Source: Thermomonospora catenispora
Lineage (GTDB): Bacteria > Actinomycetota > Actinomycetes > Streptosporangiales > Streptosporangiaceae
Reading direction: 5' to 3'
Assembly: GCF_006363815.1 (NCBI RefSeq)
Contig: NZ_RRYT01000003.1
Span: forward strand, 1-64,000
Length of the DNA stretch: 64,000 nt
A program made the position numbers and the translations under genes. Positions 1-7,523 of the stretch are shown here, in pieces (within the stretch, counting starts at the first letter, position 1; every line of letters starts with the position of its first letter). Below the pieces are notes generated by a model, which was not told where the DNA came from, did no database searches, and worked only from the letters and a program-made list of their open reading frames with translations.

Positions 1-1
1 G

Positions 2-259
2 GAACGTCCTGACGCCTTCCTGCCCAACCTGGCCACGAGCTTGACTGTCTTGGGCAAGATGCTGCTCAACTTGGACCAGGTCGGCGAGGCCACGCGCTCC
101 CTCGTTGAAGGGCTCACCATTGCCACAGAGCGTGAGATGACCGATCTGCGCCGCGTCTGCATCACCTTCCTCCAGCAGGCCCGTGCGCACGATGCCGACG
201 CTTTCACCTCCGCATGGAGGCAGGCCACAGGTCAAGAGCCTCCACCGCGGCTTCAATAG
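2..259 (+). CDS. C-terminal end of a tetratricopeptide-repeat protein (5' end outside window)
   Basis: The frame is open from the left edge and ends at TAG 257-259. The visible 85 residues read like TPR helices: a PDAFLPNLATSL segment, then alternating amphipathic helices containing EATRSLVEGLTIA and FLQQARAHD. PDAFLPxLAxSL is common in large actinomycete TPR proteins of the NB-ARC/TPR class, but no ATPase part is in view. The internal TTG at 41 is not a credible start because the repeat continues upstream. Whether this gene is element cargo or flanking chromosome cannot be decided. The next 170 bp hold no gene. Confidence 0.6.
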   Translation, partial: ERPDAFLPNLATSLTVLGKMLLNLDQVGEATRSLVEGLTIATEREMTDLRRVCITFLQQARAHDADAFTSAWRQATGQEPPPRLQ

Positions 260-431
260 GACTCGGCATTGCGCCGGTCGGCCGGGGCGGGATCGGCCCG
301 CAAGAGGCCGCATGCCCGGCCCGGCCAGGCCGGCTCTGTCCGCGCCAGCGGGCGGCTTGAAGACGTAGAGAAAGTTCTCATCCAACGCTCTGGCGTCGCC
401 GGTCGCTCGGGACCTCTGCCGTCTCAGAGGG

Positions 432-1364
432 CTAGGTGGTGATCTTGCGTAGGGCCTCGCAGGTCTGTTCGGCGAGGCTGACGGCCGCGCCCAGACGGTT
501 GTCGATGGTGATCTGAACGCCGGGTGGGCTGTCCTCGGTGTTGAGCGTGCTGGCGTACTCGTCCCAGTTGGCGAGCTTCCAGGCGTCTCGGGGCGCGTCG
601 CGCAGCTCGATGTACTCGCGCATGGAGTCGATGTCGCAGTGCAGCCAGACGGTGGCCACGTCCACGCCCTTGGCCTTGCAGCGGTGGGTGAGCCGGTCGA
701 GCCATGCGGGGTCGTTGAACTCCTCGACGAACGGGGCGGCGAGGATGATCGAGACTCCACAGTCGATGTTGGTGCGGGCGGCGTCGAGCAGGCACCGGTA
801 CTCCAGGGGCCTGACCTCGCGCCGGTAGGTGTCGGTGTGGCGGTCGTGCGGGTCGCCGGTCAAGGTCAGCAGCAGGCGTTCGGTCATGCGGCGGGTGAGG
901 GCGTCTTTGTCCAAGAACGCCCACCCGGAGATCCTGGACAGGAAACGGGCGAATTCGGTCTTGCCTGATCCGGCGTATCCGCCCACCAGGACGAGGACGG
1001 GGCTGCCGCCGGCGCTGGCTGCGGCTCGGCTGTGCAGGGCGTTGGTGATGCGGCTTCTGAGGGTGTCGCCCGAGGGGAAGAAGGCGGACAGGTCCACGGG
1101 GGAGCCGTCTGGGGGTGTCTCGTCGTCTTGGGCTTGGGCTGCCGCACGCTCCAGTACGGCCAGCGGGACCCCGAACGCCTGGGCGAGGTAGGGCAGCCAT
1201 TCAGTGGGAATGCGCTTGCCCCGCTCCCAGCGGGATATCTCATGACGGGTAAGGGTGTCGGTTCCGGAAATTTCGCACAGTAGCTGCGCCAGGGCGCGTT
1301 GGCTTCTGCTGCCACGAAGTCGAGCGAGGTAAGCGCCGAACTCTCGCCGTCTGTCGGTGGTCAT
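432..1364 (-). CDS. XRE-type helix-turn-helix protein fused to a P-loop (zeta-toxin/AAA_33-like) kinase domain
   Basis: This 310-residue protein has an N-terminal helix-turn-helix (about residues 10-68, with the typical HEISRWERGKRIP recognition stretch). A linker leads to a P-loop kinase domain with Walker A GGYAGSGKT at 128-136. An LDKDALTRRM motif at about 151-160 resembles the substrate-side motif of zeta-toxin/AAA_33 small-molecule kinases. The ATG at 1364 has an AAGGGAG ribosome site. It is a paralogue of the gene at 3500-4534: the kinase halves are nearly co-linear while the DNA-binding halves differ. I infer a DNA-binding regulator whose output is tied to phosphorylation of an unknown ligand. 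Toxin-like activity is possible but unproven. Confidence 0.8.
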   Translation of the reverse strand: MTTDRRREFGAYLARLRGSRSQRALAQLLCEISGTDTLTRHEISRWERGKRIPTEWLPYLAQAFGVPLAVLERAAAQAQDDETPPDGSPVDLSAFFPSGDTLRSRITNALHSRAAASAGGSPVLVLVGGYAGSGKTEFARFLSRISGWAFLDKDALTRRMTERLLLTLTGDPHDRHTDTYRREVRPLEYRCLLDAARTNIDCGVSIILAAPFVEEFNDPAWLDRLTHRCKAKGVDVATVWLHCDIDSMREYIELRDAPRDAWKLANWDEYASTLNTEDSPPGVQITIDNRLGAAVSLAEQTCEALRKITT

Positions 1365-1389
1365 GGCCGGCTCCCTTCCGGTTCCAGTC

Positions 1390-1410
1390 TGGCCCCCTGC
1401 TGGCCCCCTG
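1390..1410. promoter_or_regulatory. Direct repeat upstream of the XRE-kinase gene, possible operator
   Basis: TGGCCCCCTG occurs at 1390-1399 and again at 1401-1410. The 11-bp spacing is about one helical turn, and the site lies 26-46 bp upstream of the ATG at 1364. The position suits autoregulation by the XRE domain. This is inference only. Confidence 0.3.
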
Positions 1411-1662
1411 GCAGGCTCCTTTGCGGAAAAGGACCGGACGGGACGCTTGAGGCATGAGCGGCTCCGAGAGCGGCCCGAGTCCTAACACGTCCCGTGTCCG
1501 TGGTGCGCGGGTTCTCGGGAAGCTGCGACGGCTCGATGAGCCGCGAGTCGGCGATGCGACAGGACTCGTGAGGGTCGATTCACGACGCGGCATCTCATCG
1601 TCGGACGAGAAGGAACCTTGCCGCGTCGCCGATTCCCGCTTCGAACGGACGGGAGTGGGGCG

Positions 1663-1986
1663 ATGGATTTTGATCAAGTGCGGTTTGCACAGGCGAACGT
1701 CCGGGGCGCCTTCGGACTTCGTCGAAGGTATCTGGCGGCGCTGGATGCGGCGTTGTGCGAACGCCGAGAGGCGTTGTGCGGCGTCGTGGTGCGCGACGGA
1801 GTGCCGCTGCTTCGGGTGACGCTACCGGGGGCGGCGCTGCGCGTGATCGAAGTGGACTGCGAACAGGGCGCCGACGGGTGGGTGTTCACCCGGGCGGACA
1901 CCAAAGAGCCCATTGGGCCGGTGAGCGATCCGGCAGCGGTGGCCGGCCGGCTGGCCGAGGCCTTGAACAGGAGGACGGTCCGGTGA
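1663..1986 (+). CDS. Small unknown protein, first gene of a coupled pair
   Basis: The protein has 107 residues and I do not recognise it. The start ATG 1663 follows a GGGAGTGGGG purine run. The sequence looks like a compact alpha/beta fold: an N-terminal helix with LRRRYLAALDAALCERREAL, then strands such as VVRDGVPLLRVTLPG and DGWVFTRAD, and a C-terminal helix. No signal peptide or membrane segment is present. Its stop overlaps the GTG of the next gene by four bases, so the two are probably translated together. Confidence 0.6.
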   Translation: MDFDQVRFAQANVRGAFGLRRRYLAALDAALCERREALCGVVVRDGVPLLRVTLPGAALRVIEVDCEQGADGWVFTRADTKEPIGPVSDPAAVAGRLAEALNRRTVR

Positions 1987-2243
1987 CCGCGATGGCGGGC
2001 TCCGCAGGTCAGGCCATGGGAGATGTGGACATACAGATGGCGTACTTGCGGGCGGTCATCCGGGTGTACGGGCCGTGGACGACGTCCAAAACGATCAGCT
2101 CGAGGGAACGCGACTTGGCGGTGCGGCGAGTCCGCTACGCCAGTCACGTGCTGGCTGATCTGGAAGCCCAATTGCCGCGTGAGGAGTCGGGGCGGTGGAC
2201 GGTACGGCATGCCGGTGAACGCTCGGACCAGGTGAAGTCTTGA
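1983..2243 (+). CDS. Small unknown helical protein, coupled to the gene upstream
   Basis: The protein has 86 residues and starts at GTG 1983 within the GTGA overlap with the preceding stop. It is mostly helical and charged, with MAYLRAVIRVYGPW and RRVRYASHVLADLEAQL segments and no recognisable domain. The nested inverted repeat at 2250-2310 begins seven bases after its stop and may end the transcript. Function unknown. It is probably accessory cargo of the integrative element. Confidence 0.55.
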   Translation: MTAMAGSAGQAMGDVDIQMAYLRAVIRVYGPWTTSKTISSRERDLAVRRVRYASHVLADLEAQLPREESGRWTVRHAGERSDQVKS

Positions 2244-2249
2244 TGAACG

Positions 2250-2310
2250 TGGACACGTGCCCGTTGGGGCAACTGGAGGGGTGCCCCAGGCGGCATCGGG
2301 CACGTGTCCA
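2250..2310. repeat. Nested inverted repeat (cruciform-like hairpin)
   Basis: TGGACACGTGCCCG at 2250-2263 is matched by its exact reverse complement at 2297-2310. Inside it, TGGGGCA at 2265-2271 pairs exactly with TGCCCCA at 2282-2288. The result is a 14-bp outer stem and a 7-bp inner stem. It may be a terminator for 1663-2243, but it has no T-tract. A protein-binding site or a transfer/replication structure of the element is also possible. Confidence 0.6.
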
Positions 2311-2454
2311 CCCGCCTTTGGCACGCCTCGGCTGCCAGGGGCGGTGATGAGGGTGCACCTGGTGCGCGTCGAACCCCCGTCACGGCACTGCACACCCTCG
2401 TTGCGGGGCGTGGCGGCGTGGATGTGACTTCTTCGACCGGCCTGAGGAAGAAGA

Positions 2455-2949
2455 GTGTCTTCCCTGCGTCGCCACGCCCCGGCCATCCCTGACGGGTTGA
2501 GCGCTGTGGAACATCGGACGGACGAGAGTTCGCACGTCACCGGTGATGGAGCCGGCAACGGGCCGGCCACCGCCCATGCCCGTGGTCCGGTGTCCTCCTC
2601 GCCCTCGGCGGGTGAAGCGTTGTGGGACTTCATGCATTCGGACGGCGATCCGGGATGGGCGCCCGGGGCGGACGAGGAGTATCACGGGCGGCATGTGGAG
2701 ATGCGGCGCCCGGGCTGCGAGTCGATCCACTGGCAACGCCAGTACCCGCCCTTGACCAAGGTGCGAGTGCTGGCGCACACCTGCGAATGCCGAGCGACGA
2801 TCTACGAGCTGTGCGCCCATGGCGGGGCCTACTTCATCCGGCGGACCACACGCGGTCCCCATGGCGACGAGGTGGACGAATCACCTCACGTGATCGCCCG
2901 GGAAGCCGGTGAGCTGTGGTCCAGGCTGCTGAGCGGCAGGGCCCGGTGA
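2455..2949 (+). CDS. Unknown protein with Cys-containing C-terminal region, element cargo
   Basis: The protein has 164 residues and starts at GTG 2455 behind GAGGAAG. The first 60 residues are low-complexity and probably disordered. The conserved-looking part is the C-terminal half, with VRVLAHTCECRATIYELC and GGAYFIRRT. This style occurs in small proteins encoded near XRE regulators in actinomycete mobile DNA, but I cannot name the family. The 3' end overlaps the convergent kinase-like gene by 64 bp, so one of the two ends may be misassigned. Confidence 0.55.
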   Translation: MSSLRRHAPAIPDGLSAVEHRTDESSHVTGDGAGNGPATAHARGPVSSSPSAGEALWDFMHSDGDPGWAPGADEEYHGRHVEMRRPGCESIHWQRQYPPLTKVRVLAHTCECRATIYELCAHGGAYFIRRTTRGPHGDEVDESPHVIAREAGELWSRLLSGRAR

Positions 2950-3503
2950 TCGCCTTCATCAACGGCGTCGATGATGAGGCGGGCGGCCTTGGCTGGTTCG
3001 GTGGCGTCGGTGTGGATGACCAGGTTGAAGATGGCCGCGTCCTGATGGGCCGCCAGGTCGGCCCGGGTCTCGTCCCATGCCCGCAGGCGCTCGGGCCGGT
3101 CGGCGTCCCCGCGGCCTCGGGAGCGCTCGGCGCAGACTTCGCGGGATATCCACAGCAGGACGCATGTCCAGTTCAGCGAGACGGACGAGCGTAGGCGCCG
3201 CAGGTCGGCGACGTTGCCCATGTGGACGACGGGCACCCGGCCGGTCTTCGTCATGGCCTCGATGTCGTGCCGGTCGACTGCGTAGATGTTGCCGTACCGG
3301 CTCGTCTCGACCGCCAGACGGCCCATGCCGCGGAGGGCCTCCAGTTCAGCGGCCGTCACGATCCGATAGCCGGTGCTGCGGCCCGTGCCCGCCTTCAACT
3401 TGGGCACGAGGGCGAACCGCTCGTCCAGCTCGGCCAGTTCACCCGTGATCGTGTCCTTGCCGCTGGTCGGCGGGCCGTACAGGATCACCCCCTGATCGGT
3501 CAC
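2886..3503 (-). CDS. Guanylate-kinase-like P-loop nucleotide kinase
   Basis: This 205-residue protein opens with a P-loop GPPTSGKDT at 10-18, preceded by a hydrophobic beta strand. A GRSTGYRIVTAAELEAL stretch at 41-57 then resembles the GMP-binding segment of guanylate kinases (GxxYxFVxxxEF). Later come VETSRYGNIYAV and a VVHMGNVADLRRLR strand-helix unit. It starts at GTG 3503, overlapping the stop of the XRE-kinase gene by four bases, so the two are translationally coupled. It is too divergent to be the housekeeping Gmk. I infer a dedicated nucleotide or nucleoside kinase acting with its partner. Confidence 0.72.
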   Translation of the reverse strand: MTDQGVILYGPPTSGKDTITGELAELDERFALVPKLKAGTGRSTGYRIVTAAELEALRGMGRLAVETSRYGNIYAVDRHDIEAMTKTGRVPVVHMGNVADLRRLRSSVSLNWTCVLLWISREVCAERSRGRGDADRPERLRAWDETRADLAAHQDAAIFNLVIHTDATEPAKAARLIIDAVDEGDHRALPLSSLDHSSPASRAIT

Positions 3504-4534
3504 CCCAAGAGCCTACGCAGTGTCTCGCGCGTCTGGTCGGCGACGCTGATAGCGGCGCCCATCCGGTTGTCGACCGTGAGGTGAACACCTGGTGGGCTGT
3601 TCTCGGTGTCGAGTGTGCTGACGTACTCGTCCCAGTTGGCGAGCTTCCAGGCGTCCCGTGGAGCGTCGCGGAACTCGATGTACTCGCGCATGGACTCGGC
3701 GTCGCAGCGAACCCAGATCGCCACCACGTCCACGCCCTTGGCCTTGCAGCGGTTCGTGAGCCTGGCCAACCACCCCTCGTCCTGGAACTCGGCGATGAAG
3801 GGGGCGGAAAGAATGGTCGATATGCCGCGTTCGATGTTGTCGTTCGCGGCATCCAAGAGGCACTTGTACTCCAGCGGCCTGACCTCTTTCAGGTAGATCT
3901 CGCTGTGCCGGTCGTGCGGGTCTCCGCCGAGTGAGATCAACAGGCGTTCCGTCATGCGCCTGGTCAGCGAGTCCTTGTCGAGGATCGCCCAACCGGAGAT
4001 GTCCCCGAGAAAGCGGGCGAACTCCGTTTTGCCCGATCCGGCGTATCCGCCCACCAGAACGAGCGTGGTCACGCCCAGGCTGCGTGCAAGCGCCCTGCCC
4101 CGCCAAGCGTTCACCACACGGTCCTTCAGGGTCTCCGCGACCGCCGGGTCCTTGTCGCGGGCGTGTTCGGAGAGCTGGTCGAGCCCCTTGGCGATGGCGT
4201 TCGCGGCCTGCTCGGCCATGGCGGGGTCGGCGATGCTCCCCACCAGCGACGACAGGTCCAGTTCCTGCTCATCGGGCAGTGGGAGACGAAACCCCAGCTC
4301 CGGTTCGGTGGCCTCGTACATGAGGCAGTAGGCGCGCCGGTAGTGCGGGCCCGGGTAGATGGCCCCGGTCTCGTGTCCCCACAGGGTCTGGAAGTTCGCG
4401 GCCACCGACAGGCCGCTTCGGCGGGCCACTTGCCGCAGCTTCTCCCCTGCGGCCTCCAGGGTCAACCCGTGAGCCTCTCGGCGTTCGCGCAGCTTGGAGG
4501 GCTTCCAACCGGGGCGCTGCTTGGTGGGGGTCAT
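3500..4534 (-). CDS. XRE-type DNA-binding protein fused to a P-loop kinase, paralogue of 432-1364
   Basis: This 344-residue protein has a helix-turn-helix-like N-terminus (about 12-80, containing LRERREAHGLTLEAAGEKL). A helical linker runs from about 90 to 155. The P-loop kinase domain has Walker A GGYAGSGKT at 162-170 and an LDKDSLTRRMTERLL motif. From the Walker motif onward it is closely similar to the protein at 432-1364, including the GDPHDRH and DAPRDAWKLANWDEY motifs. The N-terminal halves are unrelated in detail, suggesting domain swapping on a conserved kinase. It is the first gene of a two-gene operon with the guanylate-kinase-like protein. Confidence 0.8.
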   Translation of the reverse strand: MTPTKQRPGWKPSKLRERREAHGLTLEAAGEKLRQVARRSGLSVAANFQTLWGHETGAIYPGPHYRRAYCLMYEATEPELGFRLPLPDEQELDLSSLVGSIADPAMAEQAANAIAKGLDQLSEHARDKDPAVAETLKDRVVNAWRGRALARSLGVTTLVLVGGYAGSGKTEFARFLGDISGWAILDKDSLTRRMTERLLISLGGDPHDRHSEIYLKEVRPLEYKCLLDAANDNIERGISTILSAPFIAEFQDEGWLARLTNRCKAKGVDVVAIWVRCDAESMREYIEFRDAPRDAWKLANWDEYVSTLDTENSPPGVHLTVDNRMGAAISVADQTRETLRRLLG

Positions 4535-4688
4535 CTCTGGCCTTTCCGTTCACCACGGACAACGGTGCGCATCAAGCGTTTACCGGTCCGTCTGGAGGGG
4601 TGTGAAAGCGGATGTATAAGCAGGCGTGAAAACTATTGATGAGCTGTCAGTGATGGGCTGAACGGGCCTCCTGGGTTGAAATTTCTGC

Positions 4689-4895
4689 ATGCCGAACAAG
4701 GGGACCGATCAAGGCAGGAGGCATTTCCCGGTGGCGGCGACCGGCGGGCATGGGAGCACTCCCGAAGAACTGCTGGCGCTGATCCTGTCGGAACTGGACG
4801 AGATCATTTGTCGGGTTGACGCGCTTGCTGCCGCCCTGCGAACACGCTCTGCTCCAGCCGCGCGACCCGTTCGCCCAGATCCCGGACAGCGGTGA
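4689..4895 (+). CDS. Possible small protein, doubtful
   Basis: This is a 68-codon frame with an ATG start. A helical middle (residues 24-50, TPEELLALILSELDEIICRVDALAAAL) could form a coiled coil. The last 90 bp lie opposite the 3' end of the GntR gene, and no strong ribosome site is present. It may be a real short regulator transcribed divergently from the XRE-kinase gene, or chance coding. Confidence 0.3.
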   Translation: MPNKGTDQGRRHFPVAATGGHGSTPEELLALILSELDEIICRVDALAAALRTRSAPAARPVRPDPGQR

Positions 4896-5190
4896 GCACC
4901 TCCGCGAGCTGCTTCATGAGCGCGCTGTCCTCGCCCGGGGACGTGGCCGGCGTCTCCACGGCGGCCTGATCGCGGACGAACACGCCCTTGCCCTGCTGCC
5001 CCACCACCAGGCCTTCGGTGCGCAGGACGCTGATGGCCGCCTTCACGACGCCGGCGGACACGCCGTAGTGCTCACGAAGCTGGGCGATGGACGGCAAGGC
5101 GTCACCCGGGGCCAACCGGCCATCGGCCACCTGTTGCCGCAGGTCGTCAGCGATCTGGAGGTACCCAGGCCGACCGGTGTTCTTGACCAT
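4804..5190 (-). CDS. GntR-family repressor of the integrative element (KorSA-like)
   Basis: The protein has 128 residues. I chose ATG 5190 because the winged-helix domain begins directly after it (PGYLQIADDLRQQVADGRLAPGDALPS, then REHYGVSAGVVKAAI, residues 7-72). A short coiled coil follows (MKQLAEVLTAVRDLGERVARLE). It lacks a large ligand-binding domain, like the KorSA repressor of pSAM2. It is divergent from the Pra-like gene, with an operator-like repeat between them. By analogy it should repress the activator and keep the element integrated; the analogy is inference from gene order. Confidence 0.85.
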   Translation of the reverse strand: MVKNTGRPGYLQIADDLRQQVADGRLAPGDALPSIAQLREHYGVSAGVVKAAISVLRTEGLVVGQQGKGVFVRDQAAVETPATSPGEDSALMKQLAEVLTAVRDLGERVARLEQSVFAGRQQARQPDK

Positions 5191-5262
5191 CGTCCGCCTT
5201 CCACGTTCGGGGCCGTGGTCTCCCAGTTCAGCACACAACAGCACCAAGTGACTAGGAAGGCA

Positions 5263-5294
5263 TTGACAACATGGTCGACCATGCTGACTATGTT
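5263..5294 (+). promoter_or_regulatory. Promoter with overlapping operator for the Pra-like gene
   Basis: A consensus -35 TTGACA lies at 5263-5268, and GACTAT at 5286-5291 could be the -10 at 17-bp spacing. Between them is a perfect 14-bp palindrome CATGGTCGACCATG at 5270-5283. A third half-site GACTATGT at 5286-5293 mirrors ACATGGTC at 5269-5276. Repressor bound here would cover the whole promoter. The divergent GntR protein is the obvious candidate. Confidence 0.65.
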
Positions 5295-5327
5295 GGCTAA
5301 GTGCTCAGCGAGTGGAGGAGGTTCCTC

Positions 5328-5681
5328 GTGCGAAGCATTCCGGTGGACACGTCCGCTCTCACCTTCGTGTGCGTGGCGGCGCCGCGTCCGAAGCTGGTCA
5401 ATCAGGACACCGGTGAGGTGAAGGTGGACCGGCACGGTCAGACCGTTTACACGGTCGGGTTGTCGGCGGCTGATGAGTCCGGTCGGGTGGAGCTGGTGAA
5501 CGTGGCCGTTGCCGGTGACCCCGAGGTGGTGGTGGGTCAGGTGGTCACGCCGGTGGGGTTGGTCGCCTTTCCGTGGGAGCAGCACATCGGTGGTCGGATG
5601 CGGTGGGGGATCGCCTATCGGGCCGATCAGATCGTCCCCGCCGGTCCGTCGCACCCGGCCTCTGCGGTGGATGTGGCCTGA
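5328..5681 (+). CDS. Pra-like activator (SCO3933-family regulatory protein)
   Basis: The protein has 117 residues and starts at GTG 5328, six bases after GGAGGAGG. It opens with RSIPVDTSALTFVCV and contains PKLVNQDTGEVKVDRHGQTVYTV, features of the small regulators found at this position in pSAM2-type elements. There, Pra activates replication, integration and excision genes. No DNA-binding motif is obvious. Its stop overlaps the RBS region of the FtsK-like gene, so it heads the transfer/replication operon, under the operator at 5263-5294. Confidence 0.75.
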   Translation: MRSIPVDTSALTFVCVAAPRPKLVNQDTGEVKVDRHGQTVYTVGLSAADESGRVELVNVAVAGDPEVVVGQVVTPVGLVAFPWEQHIGGRMRWGIAYRADQIVPAGPSHPASAVDVA

Positions 5682-5686
5682 GCGGG

Positions 5687-7036
5687 ATGGTTCCGGTGAT
5701 GAACGGACGCGTCGTGTTCCTCGCTGTCCTGGCCGTCGTGTTGGTGGTCGGGGTGTGGGGTTGGCGGCGGTGGCATCCGGCCTCGTTCTGGTACGGGGTG
5801 GAGTTCCCCGCTCGTGTGGTGTTGGTGTATCTGACCTGGGCGCATGTGGCCTCGGGGTGTGGGTTGGCGCGTCGGCGGCGGCGCTGGCGTCTGACCCTGG
5901 ATGCCGTGCCGATGGTGGAGACGGCCCGGTCGGTGACGGTGGCCACCTACCGGCGGCGGTGGCGGCGGGTGGAGGTCGAACGTCCTCCCCGGTTGGGGGT
6001 GTTGCGGCCGAATCGGCTGGGCTGGCGGGTGCGGGTTCGGTTGCATGACGGTCAGGTCCCTGGCGACTACGAGAGGGCGGCTGAGCGGATCGCGCATGCC
6101 TGGCGGGTGCACTCGGTCCGCATCGTGGATGTCCGGCCGGGTGTGGTGACGTTGTGGGCGACCCTGCACGACCCCCTCACCGAGGTGAGGGTGACGCCGG
6201 AGACCGGTGAGTTGTTGCGGGTGCGGCCGGGGAAGCTGGAGAACGGCGCCGATTGGGTGATCGATTTTCGCGCCGTGCCGCATTGGTTGAACGCCGGTGC
6301 CACCCAGTCGGGCAAGTCCAACCTGGCCAACGCCATCATCAAGGGTTTGGCGCCTCAGCCGGTGGCGCTGGTCGGGTTGGATCTGAAGGGCGGGGTGGAG
6401 TTCACCCCGTATGCTCCGCGGTTGTCGGCGCTGGCCACCACCCGCACCCAGTGCACCGCCCTCCTGGCCGATCTGGTCGGCGAGCTGGAGCACCGCATGA
6501 CCATCTGCCGCGGCCGGGGGGTGCGGAACATCTGGCACCTGCCCGAGGGGGTGCGGCCGATGCCGATCGTGGTGCTGGTCGATGAGGTGGCCGAGTTGTT
6601 CCTCATGGCCGACAGGAGCGAAAAGGACCAGGTCGCCAAGACGGGCACCGCCCTGCTGCGGGTGGCTCAGTTGGGGCGGGCCTTCGGGGTCCATTTGGTG
6701 GTGTGCGGGCAGCGGATCGGCTCTGATCTCGGGCCCGGGGTGACCGCGTTGCGGTCGCAGTTGTCGGGGCGGGTGTGTCATCGGGTCAATGATCCGGAGA
6801 CCGCCACCATGACCCTCGGCGACCTTGATCCGGCCGCTTTGGATGCGGCGCGGACGATCCCCGCCCAGACGCCGGGGGTGTGCATCGTGGCCGGCCAGGA
6901 CGGCGGTTGGCATCGTGCCCGCTCGGTTTACATCTCCGAGCATGAGGCCGAGCACGCCGCCCGCACCTACGCCCATCTGGCCCCGGACTGGGCCGAGTTG
7001 ATCACCACGCCTGCGGTCCGTCCGGCCGCCGCCTGA
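5687..7036 (+). CDS. FtsK/SpoIIIE-type DNA translocase (conjugal transfer protein, TraSA/TraB type)
   Basis: The protein has 449 residues. One or two N-terminal membrane segments (about 7-25 and possibly 40-58) precede the motor. Walker A is GATQSGKS at 204-211, DLKGGVEF follows at about 232-239, and Walker B is PIVVLVDE at 293-300. Relatives are single-protein hexameric pumps that move double-stranded DNA between hyphae during mycelial conjugation. The start ATG 5687 lies just past the previous stop; ATG 5699 is an alternative. It is shorter than chromosomal FtsK and lacks an obvious gamma domain, as usual in AICEs. Confidence 0.9.
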   Translation: MVPVMNGRVVFLAVLAVVLVVGVWGWRRWHPASFWYGVEFPARVVLVYLTWAHVASGCGLARRRRRWRLTLDAVPMVETARSVTVATYRRRWRRVEVERPPRLGVLRPNRLGWRVRVRLHDGQVPGDYERAAERIAHAWRVHSVRIVDVRPGVVTLWATLHDPLTEVRVTPETGELLRVRPGKLENGADWVIDFRAVPHWLNAGATQSGKSNLANAIIKGLAPQPVALVGLDLKGGVEFTPYAPRLSALATTRTQCTALLADLVGELEHRMTICRGRGVRNIWHLPEGVRPMPIVVLVDEVAELFLMADRSEKDQVAKTGTALLRVAQLGRAFGVHLVVCGQRIGSDLGPGVTALRSQLSGRVCHRVNDPETATMTLGDLDPAALDAARTIPAQTPGVCIVAGQDGGWHRARSVYISEHEAEHAARTYAHLAPDWAELITTPAVRPAAA

Positions 7037-7151
7037 CCCACAGACGCCCTCCCCACCCCTTCTTCTCTGGTGGGGCTGGTGTGAGCCCTCAATCACGCCA
7101 CGCCCTCTCCCCGACCCATGCCCGAAACCGGACCCTGCTTGGAGGTTCCGC

Positions 7152-7523
7152 GTGCCCGCACATGTGATCGTCCTGCGACCTCGTCACCCGGTCCGCCCGC
7201 TCGCCCGTCCCCGTTCCGTCCCGACTTCTTCTCGTCCCGTCCCGGTCCGTTTCGCCTCGTCCCGCCGGTCCGTCCTCGTTCTGGTGGGGCCGGTGGTGGA
7301 GTGGGACGGCATCCGCGGCCTGCACATGGCCCGGTGCGGCCGGTGCGCCGAGTCCTTCACCACCGTCTCGGCCGCCCAGGCCTATGACTGGGCGGACGCT
7401 CACGAGTGCGACCGGGAGCTGGCCGCACTGCTGGCCGACCCGACCGGCAACCTGTCCGACGGCCCGGCCGGTGAGGCGGCCGGTGAGGCGGCCGGTGGGG
7501 TGGTTGGTGGGGTGGTGGCGTGA
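7152..7523 (+). CDS. Mobile-element transfer-associated small protein
   Basis: The protein has 123 residues and starts at GTG 7152 behind GGAGG. A basic Pro/Arg-rich N-terminus leads to a short folded part with a possible metal site (ARCGRC, later HECD). The tail is a Gly/Ala/Val repeat encoded by near-identical 15-bp units. It sits between the translocase and the SpdB-like protein, overlapping the latter's start, a position where AICEs carry spread-related genes. The function is inferred from position only. Confidence 0.65.
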   Translation: MPAHVIVLRPRHPVRPLARPRSVPTSSRPVPVRFASSRRSVLVLVGPVVEWDGIRGLHMARCGRCAESFTTVSAAQAYDWADAHECDRELAALLADPTGNLSDGPAGEAAGEAAGGVVGGVVA

